From Pleurotus djamor (lineage: Eukaryota > Basidiomycota > Agaricomycetes > Agaricales > Pleurotaceae), in the NCBI GenBank assembly GCA_029747585.1, contig JAPEVF010001192.1, positions 1-12,709 of the forward strand: a stretch of DNA of 12,709 nt, written 5' to 3'. Shown here piece by piece: positions 1-6,899 of the stretch; the stretch's first letter is position 1, and each line of letters opens with the position of its first letter. A program made the translations under genes and the position numbers. The notes under the pieces were generated by a model. That model was not told the origin of the DNA, made no database searches, and was given only the letters and a program-made list of their open reading frames with translations.

Positions 1-199
1 GGTCGCCTCATCGATCACCTAAACGGTACCCCCAATTTCACCTTACAGCACCTCAGATTCTTGGTTAGAATACCTTTCCATCAAAAATAAACCTACACGT
101 TCTTTGCTAACATATTCACAAACAGGTGATTGATGAAGCAGATAGGCTTCTCGCGCAATCTTTCCAGGATTGGCTGAACCAGGTTCTCACTGCTACGAG
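1..199 (+). CDS. DBP6: DEAD-box ATP-dependent RNA helicase, Dbp6/DDX51 type (internal fragment)
   Basis: This is a fragment of an ATP-dependent RNA helicase of the nucleolar Dbp6/DDX51 branch, which acts in early 60S ribosomal subunit assembly. Exon 1-63 reads GRLIDHLNGTPNFTLQHLRFL with its first base at position 1. The intron at 64-125 (62 nt) has GT...AG ends and a GCTAAC branch site at 106-111. Exon 126-199 then reads VIDEADRLLAQSFQDWLNQV and four more residues. GRLIDH follows the usual motif Ib region, and DEAD (motif II, Walker B) coordinates Mg-ATP. The QSFQDWL stretch after DEAD is what points to Dbp6/DDX51 rather than another DEAD-box protein. The gene lacks its 5' part, which lies outside the window. 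It breaks off at the N at 200; the bases beyond are coding on the other strand for a different protein. The family is clear, and the subfamily is inferred from a short stretch. Confidence 0.85.
64..125 (+). other. Intron in the Dbp6-like helicase
   Basis: A 62-nt intron starts with GTTAGA and ends with ACAAACAG. A GCTAAC branch-point match lies about 15 nt before the acceptor. Removing it joins LRFL to VIDEAD in frame, as expected between motif Ib and motif II. Confidence 0.85.
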
Positions 200-200
200 N
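200..200. other. Unresolved base (N) at the junction of two truncated genes
   Basis: The helicase frame on the plus strand is good up to 199. The Reg1-like frame on the minus strand is good down to 201. Neither continues across this N. It most likely stands for a gap of unknown length between two contigs, or for a false join. Confidence 0.8.
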
Positions 201-1300
201 CTTGGGCTTATCAATGGCTATACACTGCTCGACAAAGGTGTTGAAACTGATGTGTTTTTTCTTTGTGGTCTGATAAGCGCTTGCACCGGAGCTAGAAACG
301 GCACTTGCTGGCTCATCGTGTCGAGAAGTTGTCGAAGCACTAGCACTATTGCTGGCGAGGTGGGAAGGAAGGCTATGGAATGTCGCATCAAGATTGTGTG
401 TGAGAAGTGGATTTTTTGGGGGAATAATTACCCATGAGGAGAAACATTGTCCAGGGCCAACGCGACAGACCCTTTAGAGGGCGAACCTGAGACGAGAGGC
501 CCGGGGGTTGATGGCGATGACATCGATGTGGCCTGTGTATCGGGAGCGAGGCCAGCACTGACGTGAGAAGGGTCGATGCGTGGTGGGGATGCCTTTCTGA
601 AGACCCGGCTTGGTCCCCATCGCGTAACATGGGTGTCTGACTTTGTGTGCATGAGTCTGGGGCGAGAGAGGGGAGCTCCGGTGACGATTTCGCCATCGAT
701 AGCGGATTCGTGTGTTGGTGAGGTTGATGATGGTTGCACTGGGTGGGAGAGGGTGGCGGGGGAGTCTTCGTCCTCGCTCTCTGCGGGGCTGAAGAGGGGG
801 CTTGCGGGGAGATCGCTTGTGAGGAGCTCGCTGATGCTCCTGTGCTTGAGGATNGGGCTTGTGCTTTGGGTTGAGGAGGGGGGGATCGAGTTCAAAGAGC
901 TGGGGTTGTGGGGACGGCGGGGCCCAGTCGACGGCGGTGTGCAGAGGCCCATAGAGCCAGGTGACATCCGAGTCCTTGAGCCTGCCCCAGCACATGTTAG
1001 ATGCAATAAACAGATATTATGACTCTGCGGGACCCACCAATTGAGCGTCTCTGGGGTGACGGTCTTGAGCTTGTTGCGCTGCTTCCACCAAGTCCTCCAG
1101 CTCGCATTCTCCAGCCTGACGCCGTTTGCAATCTCCTTCTTCTGCTTCGTCATGTTCCTCCACGACTTCCACACATCCTCCTCCTGCCATTCGTGGGAGA
1201 GATAGTCGACCTGCGCCCTGGGCAGCGTCGATACGCTCGAGTCGTCTGGGACGGTGTTTGTGGTGACCGAGACGAGCAGGACGGGGAGATACGTGGCCAT
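201..1300 (-). CDS. Reg1-like protein with AreA-GATA-like (DUF1752) domain; three exons, 3' end missing
   Basis: Exons on the minus strand are 1300-1038, 981-432 (containing the N at 854) and 372-201. Introns are 1037-982 (56 nt) and 431-373 (59 nt). Leaving the N out gives 328 continuous codons. The start at 1300 (MATYLPVLLV) follows a pyrimidine-rich leader. An in-frame ATG at 1411 exists, but it adds only a low-complexity, CT-encoded extension. Residues about 31-101 match the DUF1752/AreA-GATA-like domain: VDYLSHEW, EEDVWKSWRN, RLENASWRTW, then DVTWLYGPL. A conserved ILKHRSISELL stretch begins at about 131, and KHISF at 310-314 precedes NTFVEQCIAI. In yeast, Reg1 carries this domain type and targets the Glc7 PP1 phosphatase to Snf1 in glucose repression; that role here is inference. 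The rest is Ser/Pro-rich and probably disordered. The C-terminus is lost at the N at 200. The family call is strong; orthology to Reg1 is less certain. Confidence 0.85.
854..854. other. Spurious extra base (N) inside the Reg1-like gene
   Basis: On the minus strand, 980-855 reads LKDSDVTWLYGPL...NPKHKP. From 853 onward the sequence reads ILKHRSISELL in a different frame. If the N counts as a base the frame shifts; without it KHKP runs directly into ILKHRSIS, a natural sequence for this family. The N is therefore probably a contig-join marker, not a real nucleotide. Confidence 0.85.
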
Positions 1301-1440
1301 TACGGGTGCTTGGATTGTAGAAGTAGAAGAAAAAGAGAAAGAAAGGAAATAAAGGGATTTGTTTTGAAGAAGTAGTAGAAAAAAAAGAGGCGCGAGTCGG
1401 TGGAAGCGCAAGGCGATGGAAAGGAAATAATATAAAAGTG
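1301..1440 (-). promoter_or_regulatory. Pyrimidine-rich leader/core promoter region of the Reg1-like gene
   Basis: Read on the minus strand, about 1310-1390 is a long run of C and T (CTTTCTTTCTC-like). This is common just upstream of fungal start codons and often marks transcription start sites. An A/T-rich TATATTATTT stretch lies at about 1425-1435, some 125 bp upstream of the ATG. The exact start site cannot be read from the sequence. Confidence 0.4.
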
Positions 1441-2458
1441 CACAACGGAGAATTCTCGCCCAATCCAGTTCACCTCACGTTATTATTCAAACCCCGGCCC
1501 ACTCCGAAGTACCTTGCTGCTCGGCCCGGACACTTTCCTCCCAATGCAACATATTTCCTCCGTCGCCCATCCCACCTTGGATCCTTCAATTCATGTTCCG
1601 CCCCGCGTCGTAGTAGCGTAGCTCTCTATTAGCGTGGGTCACCCATGTCCATGCATGCCATTAGTTACAGTCTTGTTTGCACTTGCACTTGTGAGAGGGA
1701 GCCAATGGCCTTCCGCCCATTCCGTCTCTCCAATCCAACCTCGGGAGTTCTACTCGCCCGACCCCAACCTCCTAAAAATCATTTCAAACTGTCCCCCACC
1801 CGACGCCTGTCCCATCCCACACTCTCGAACGCTCAGGTAATCCAGTACGCGTACCCCGGACCTTGTTCCCTTTCACGTCCTTCATTCCGGATCCTCACTA
1901 CACCCCGCAGCACTCGTACGCCTTTCATCCTGTACATTTCCCATACACCAATACACCGTAACACTGAATCCCTCCCAAATGGGTCTACACATACCCGGTC
2001 TATCACACTCACCTCCAGATTCTACCCCATGCAACACCCCCAAGTCACATTCCTCATGTCAGGTCCTCTAAAAGTCCAAACTCCCGGGTACTTCAACAAA
2101 GAAAATCCCACACGAATGAATTCATTCAACTACTTCTTCTCATAAACCTTATTTCGCTGTCGTCATGTGTCTCGTTTCCCGAATACTCGCAGTACCAGAC
2201 GGACCAACACCACGAAAGGTAACAAGGCCAACAGAAACGCGATCCTTGCTTGACGGACTACCGCATAAAGACACACAAGACAAACGCCCCGATCGGCGAT
2301 CAACGTTTCAACCCCTAGTGATCTCCTATTCGGTCCCTAGTACACCGCCGTCTTATTCCCCCAACGGCAACCCACGCAAATTTAAACCAAGCCGTAAACC
2401 TCACACACAAAAAAGGTATGTTGACGTTTACGACACCCATCCCCTCAATCTCTTAACA
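1441..2458. other. Gene-free stretch, C/T-rich on the plus strand
   Basis: I see no convincing gene here. The plus strand is strongly pyrimidine-rich, with many CCC/TCC runs, which keeps some short frames open by composition. The longest, 1645-2145, encodes a Ser/Pro/Thr-rich peptide that resembles nothing I know. No splice-joined frame with a recognisable motif was found. Confidence 0.5.
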
Positions 2459-2549
2459 TTATGGAAAGCCGGACTGGTCAGCTCAGGAATCGGACCAAAA
2501 ACAATGGTTTTGAGACTCCGGTCCAGGGTTGCGAGAGAGGGACCCCGAA
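2459..2549 (+). repeat. Left arm of the inverted repeat
   Basis: Near-identical to the right arm over the first 27 bp, then similar in blocks. Read on the plus strand from 2461, it translates as MESRTGQLRNRTKNNGFETPV. The right arm reads MESRTGQL...HIFETPV with seven extra codons, so the length difference of 21 nt keeps the frame. Confidence 0.7.
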
Positions 2550-3120
2550 ACTCAAGGTGTACGCGATGGATTCACGTGGATGCTCCTTGAATACGACACG
2601 CCCATGTACTTACTTTCTATACTCCTACGTGTTTTCAATGCTTATTTTCACCACAAGTTAGCTCAACGCTGTGATAGAACAGTCAAGCCTCGCAGCATTT
2701 CACTGTTTGACAGCGAGAATGCCCCAACCAACCTCGACAGGAGGACCTCCTACCAGGGGTATAGGGGATATAGAGGGTTGGTGCGGCGTCGTCACTAGAC
2801 GCAGAAAGTGCTATGACTGCCTGGCACACGCTGCAGCTCACTTTCTACTCCGTCTTTGCACTCAAGACGTACATACCTTACAAGGGAGGATGCGCCACGC
2901 AACCCACTGCATTAGAACCCTTTAATTTGCTTTCACTTCTCAATTGTTGCGTCAGATAACGTCATTCGACGTTCACATTATGATCACACTGAAGAACATG
3001 ATAAGATAAGATCCTCATCGCTCTACTCTCTTGTCGGACAGAAAATCCATATTTGTTTGGGGGTGTTTTCGCCGGTATTCGCGTCAAGCGCATCGTACGT
3101 TTCCTTCGAGACTATTGAAC

Positions 3121-3148
3121 ATACGAGAATTGCTTTATGTTCTCGTAT
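3121..3148. repeat. 9-bp perfect hairpin
   Basis: ATACGAGAA at 3121-3129 pairs perfectly with TTCTCGTAT at 3140-3148 across a 10-nt loop. A second, smaller inverted repeat follows: CCTTAA at 3157-3162 with TTAAGG at 3173-3178. Both lie inside the candidate inverted-repeat element. No T-run or gene end is next to them, so a terminator role is not supported. Confidence 0.6.
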
Positions 3149-3195
3149 CTACAAGACCTTAAGCTTTAAAATTTAAGGCCTTACCCCTTCGCGGC

Positions 3196-3513
3196 AACTC
3201 TCACGTATGCGATCACCTCATTGCTTGACTCGCCAATAACTCGCTTTACACGCTTCTTAGCGCGTCCTTCACTCTCGCGTATACAAGAAGAGTCCATTAC
3301 ACTCTGGTACTCACGAGAGTCTTCGCGACGACTCTCAAGGACTCTGCAGCCATTTGGGGCTCAACGCCTCCTCACCTTTGCAAACCCTTTGCGAATGTCT
3401 CACGCATAACCAGCTATGTACGCGTATTACGCGCTCCCTCAAGACTCTCGTGTATATGAGATCTATGTTATATTCTTGTATCCACCATGCTCAAACCCTC
3501 CGCGACGACTCTC
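3196..3513. repeat. Cluster of a recurring ACTCTC(R)(Y)GTAT-type motif with hairpins
   Basis: ACTCTCACGTATGC occurs at 3197-3210, ACTCTCGCGTATAC at 3271-3284 and ACTCTCGTGTATAT at 3444-3457. An inverted relative lies at 3309-3321 (GACTCTCGTGAGT on the minus strand). CGCGACGACTCTC is repeated exactly at 3324-3336 and 3501-3513. GAGAGTC (3315-3321) and GACTCTC (3330-3336) form a 7-bp hairpin. CGCGTA-T-TACGCG at 3421-3433 is a perfect 13-bp palindrome. No function is known. Confidence 0.5.
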
Positions 3514-4392
3514 TTAACCTCCCTGTCCTTCGCACTCAATGCTCCAGTTTCCCCTCAAACCTAGTCTCCTGCAAACCGATCCTAGTTCAACACCAATTAC
3601 CCGGTGTTCACAGTGTCGTGTGAAGGGTTCGCGAAGGTGCTTACTGACGCACCGGCATTGGAAACCTGGCGTATCGTAAACACTTGGACTAATTGATGCC
3701 AGTCCCAACTTCACGGAGTCCCCTCAAGAAATTCTCTCCCTCCTGAGGCGTCATAAGCACTTGAGGTACCTCACTTTGGCATGAAGGAATCGCGAGAGCG
3801 AAAAGGACGCATTGAGCTCGAAGGGCAAGGGAGTCATGAGAAGAGTCATCGTGATGGGCTGATCCTTGCAGGTATGGGAATGGGGGGAAATTCTAGTATG
3901 AGTACTCGAGAGTTGTGAAGAAGGAAAAAAGTGTGTAAGCTGCGTATAGCACGAGTTAGGCGTGAGGGAGCACAGGCTAGGGCAGCCTCTCATTGCTTCC
4001 CCAGGTATATCCACCAAGTAAGCTTTCCTGGCGGTTCCTTCTTTTGCTACCACATCCAGACATTATTCTCCACCAAGTCAACCCCATGGATAAAAACAGA
4101 ACCCGCAGTTGGCGAGCTACAGTCTTCAAAGATTGCATTTGTCCGTCGTTCCCCTTTCGCCTGCTGACGGACAGCCTCCTCCATCCTTCTCCTATCTCCT
4201 ATCTCCCTGCCTATGCCTGTGGGTTTTCATTTGTCCGTTGTTGAACGTTGAAGACTTAGGCTGCATACTAGAGACAGTACTTAGAGAAGCTATACTCTAT
4301 ACTCAAGCCTACTGGCTGGGTCACAGAGCATCCTTGCTTTCGAGGCGACACCGTTAATGTGAGTGACGAAGCCTTTCCCCGACTTCGCCCTG

Positions 4393-4503
4393 TTCGGGGT
4401 CTCTTCTTGGCAAATGTAGACCGGAGTCTCAAAAATGTGGTTTTTGGCTTCAAAGACGTCCTTTTTTGGCCAATCCTTGAGCTGACCAGTCCGGCTTTCC
4501 ATA
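4393..4503 (-). repeat. Right arm of the inverted repeat
   Basis: Inverted copy of the left arm. On the minus strand from 4502 it opens with MESRTGQLKDWPKKD and continues as an open frame to 4290. The frame resembles no protein I know. A small inverted repeat, GGAAC-CAAT-GTTCC, lies just outside at 4510-4523. Confidence 0.7.
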
Positions 4504-4963
4504 TAACAAGGAACCAATGTTCCAGGCCGACGTCATCGATTTAATATCGAACGGCAAATGAAATACTTAGTAGATTTTAAGAATTAAAAACAGGTTTTTA
4601 GTTTTACCTTTACTCGGATGCAGATTTCCCATCCCTTTCATGTTATGAGTGTGTCATGCCCCAGGACTCTCCAGGGTAGGTGGACGTTTGTGGTTCCTTG
4701 TAGGTAATAATTCACCGAGCCCTATAACCATGAGTGGATTTCGTGGTGAGTCGTTGACGGCGCTCCGATTATTTGTGTCATATTTCGCGTGTAGGTGGAT
4801 GGCGAGGGGAAACGTAAATTCTCACAATGCATGGAATCAGGTTCTCCGTGGAAGGTATGATATCATTCCCTATGACGCAAGACAAAGGAACGACCAACGG
4901 GACGTAGAAACCGGAAGGAATGAGAACAAAGAACAAGGTGCGCAACATGTACACGTCAATCTA

Positions 4964-5013
4964 GAGTAAAAGTAAGCGTAAGCGTAGGAATAAGAGGAAG
5001 AGTAAGAGTAAGA
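4964..5013 (+). repeat. Degenerate purine-rich hexamer repeat
   Basis: Units of GTAAGC and GTAAGA alternate with GAGTAA and GGAAGA variants, ending in TGGGG. The pattern looks like a decayed microsatellite. It is not a canonical telomere repeat. Confidence 0.65.
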
Positions 5014-5181
5014 TGGGGGAATAGCTTGGCCATAGAACATAGTCCAAGGACAAAGAACGGATCAATCCACGATAGACTTCGTACTCTACGACTGATGACG
5101 CACGAAAAGCATGTTTATATAGGTAGTGTGCACCTACGAACGCGTATGTTATATAAAACAATCATCAAAGAAGTCTAAGTG

Positions 5182-5214
5182 GAAGTAGAATTCGAAGAAC
5201 GAGAAGTAGAATTC
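5182..5214 (+). repeat. Direct repeat of GAAGTAGAATTC, 21-bp spacing
   Basis: GAAGTAGAATTC occurs at 5182-5193 and again at 5203-5214. Each is followed by a short GAAGAAC- or CGTCGAAC-like tail, which suggests one old tandem duplication of about 21 bp. Confidence 0.65.
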
Positions 5215-5370
5215 CGTCGAACGATCACGTTTAAACTCACCTATGTCATGATGTTACTTCAATCGTCTAGTATACCAAAAGTGTGGAGCAGAGAGCTTAA
5301 GCCAGAGTCTAAGTCTGAGTGTCTGAGACCTTGGCCCGAAAATTCAGTCCGAATTGCGAATCGGAAGGAA

Positions 5371-5431
5371 GCAGAGAACAGAGAACAGAGAAAAGAGCAA
5401 GAGCAGCGGACGGCGGACGGAAAACGGAAAC
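5371..5431 (+). repeat. Purine-rich heptamer repeats
   Basis: CAGAGAA is repeated three times from 5372, followed by AAGAGCAAGAGC, then GCGGACG twice and GGAAAACGGAAAC. These are two adjacent short tandem repeats, with no gene read through them convincingly. Confidence 0.6.
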
Positions 5432-6141
5432 CTTGCAAAGTCAGTTCGACAAACGGCATCGGCACAAGCGAGGTAATTCTCCGTTCCACCGTTTCGCCGT
5501 ACACAACCTACGCTGACCTTGAAGCTTGAAAACAGGATGATCCTAGAGCCGACTTCAATCGCGTAGCTATCCTTGTCATGTTGTCACGTAGGGCGATCGT
5601 CTTCGACGGGAGTATCAAGCACAAAAAGGACAAGCGGCACACATTCCCAAGGTCCCGAGAAATCCAAGCAGGACCACTGGCAGCACATCGTCAGCTCCGA
5701 CCTCCGAGAATCGAAGCCACCCGTTTACGCGTAATCACGTACATACTGAGATTGAACCTAGCGGTATGGATACGGAGGTGCCTGGCTGCATCGTCAGCAT
5801 GATCAACGAAAAGTAAAAATCTCTTGGTACTGGGTTTCGCCGACACCGGATCAGTCCCCCACATTCTTCCCCCAGGTTCGAGCTTAATCGAAGGGTTACT
5901 CCGAACCCGGATGGACTTGCACTGTGCAGATGATGATGCGGATGGTAAGATTCAGGTGGTCACTTCGCGTCCGGAGGAACATGAAAAAGAACAAACGTCC
6001 GAATTCACAGTTTGTCGCTTCTTGAAAAGCGTAGAATCATACTACCTTTCATTTTTTTCACTTTTCATCTTCCAAAGTTTCGCCTTTCATCGTTCGACGA
6101 TCAGCTTGTGAACCTATACAATACTGACATTAACCTCGGGA

Positions 6142-6444
6142 TCAGCCACGCGCCACGGAACCACTCAAGTACTCACTGGTACACCACCTCGCCATATCAA
6201 GTATAATCAAGGGACCCAAGTCTCCATACACCCCGCTAACGTGGTATAGACTGACTTTGATACGGTCGATCCGTTCCGAAGACACGAAAAACTTGCATAC
6301 GTGGACGTTGTTTCTGTCCGTTCGCTTGTATCCGAACGCCTGTGTCAGATGGTTGCCAACGAATTCCTGTGGCCACCGGGTTGAAACGCTCGAAAAACTT
6401 ACCTTGAGCCTATAGGGAAAATGGGGAATGGTCGACGGGGACAC
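6142..6444 (-). CDS. Unrecognised open frame (doubtful gene)
   Basis: This 100-codon frame is the one in the gene-free stretch that least resembles composition noise. Its middle part, about residues 25-80, has mixed codon use with many C or G third bases and a balanced amino-acid make-up, for example VCKFFVSSERIDRIKVS and VYGDLGPLIILD. A CTATAG followed shortly by AAGGTAAGTTT lies near 6390-6410 on this strand and could be splice sites, so any real gene might be split differently. I recognise no domain, and neither neighbour gives a hint. It could well be non-coding. Confidence 0.15.
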   Translation of the reverse strand: MSPSTIPHFPYRLKVSFSSVSTRWPQEFVGNHLTQAFGYKRTDRNNVHVCKFFVSSERIDRIKVSLYHVSGVYGDLGPLIILDMARWCTSEYLSGSVARG

Positions 6445-6881
6445 GCGTGATACCTGATTGACGACCAGTCTGAGTTGACGTTGAGCACAAAGTCCACAGT
6501 TACTATATGCGTGAAATAACGGACCTGAGGCACTTCAGCGTTCTGGACTTGGATGGATGTACAAGCTAGCCAGAAACAACGAGTTCCCGTTCATATGCAC
6601 ATATCGTACCCCATGGGTTTCTCTCTGTCTGCAACAGGAATTCAACAGCGATCTAAAGCCCATGCCCCCACGCCCGAGAAATGAAACGTACCTTCCATTT
6701 GGAGAAACTTCCCCGCATTCCCCAGGCCAGCAGAGAATCATACAAAGCTAATAGCCCCGAGTGTGAACAGTGAGATCCAGGCAACACATCAAAACTGATT
6801 TGAACAAGTCTCCACACAGTCAATCGTGGGGGAAGAAGGGGGTGATTCATTCTCGGAGGAGACAGAACAAAGCACCGCAAC

Positions 6882-6899
6882 CAAAGAACGCAAAGAACG
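6882..6899 (+). repeat. Perfect 9-bp tandem duplication
   Basis: CAAAGAACG at 6882-6890 is repeated exactly at 6891-6899. A short ACAACA-rich tract follows at about 6951-6968. Confidence 0.6.

Larger units (their letters stand above)
2459..4503. mobile_element. Candidate 2.05-kb element bounded by inverted repeats (non-autonomous TIR type, degenerate)
   Basis: The left arm starts TTATGGAAAGCCGG at 2459. The right arm, read inward on the minus strand from 4503, starts TATGGAAAGCCGG. The next bases, CGGACTGGTCAGCTCA, are shared exactly, so the ends match over about 27 bp. After an offset of about 21 nt the arms match again at TTTTGAGACTCCGGTC and at GACCCCGAA. The arms therefore span roughly 2459-2549 and 4393-4503. 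TAACA occurs directly outside both ends (2454-2458 and 4504-4508), which may be a 5-bp target-site duplication. No transposase was seen inside. It could instead be two chance-placed fragments of one dispersed repeat family, so the element call is an inference. Confidence 0.45.

Noticed and set aside
126..437. Plus-strand frame running from the DEAD motif through to 437
   Set aside because: Only 126-199 is helicase. Beyond the N the sequence is antisense to the Reg1-like exon and the next intron.
474..995. Alternative minus-strand frame with MCWGRLKDSDVTWLYGPL
   Set aside because: Only its first part is real (exon 2 before the N). After the N it is out of frame and loses the conserved ILKHRSISELL.
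428..1411. Single 327-codon minus-strand gene read straight through
   Set aside because: It reads through the intron at 1037-982 and stops inside the intron at 431-373. The spliced model joins conserved blocks and removes both problems.
1645..2145. 166-codon plus-strand frame
   Set aside because: C/T-rich composition keeps it open; Ser/Pro/Thr-rich translation, no motif and no splice partner.
3121..3178. Intrinsic terminator
   Set aside because: The hairpins have no T-run and no gene end next to them, and such terminators are not used for protein genes in fungi.
4964..5013. Telomere-like repeat
   Set aside because: Units are GTAAGC/GTAAGA and degenerate, not the TTAGGG-type repeat of basidiomycete telomeres.
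5741..5890. Possible tRNA T-loops (GGTTCAA and GGTTCGA matches)
   Set aside because: No matching T-stem, acceptor stem or A-box could be built around either match.
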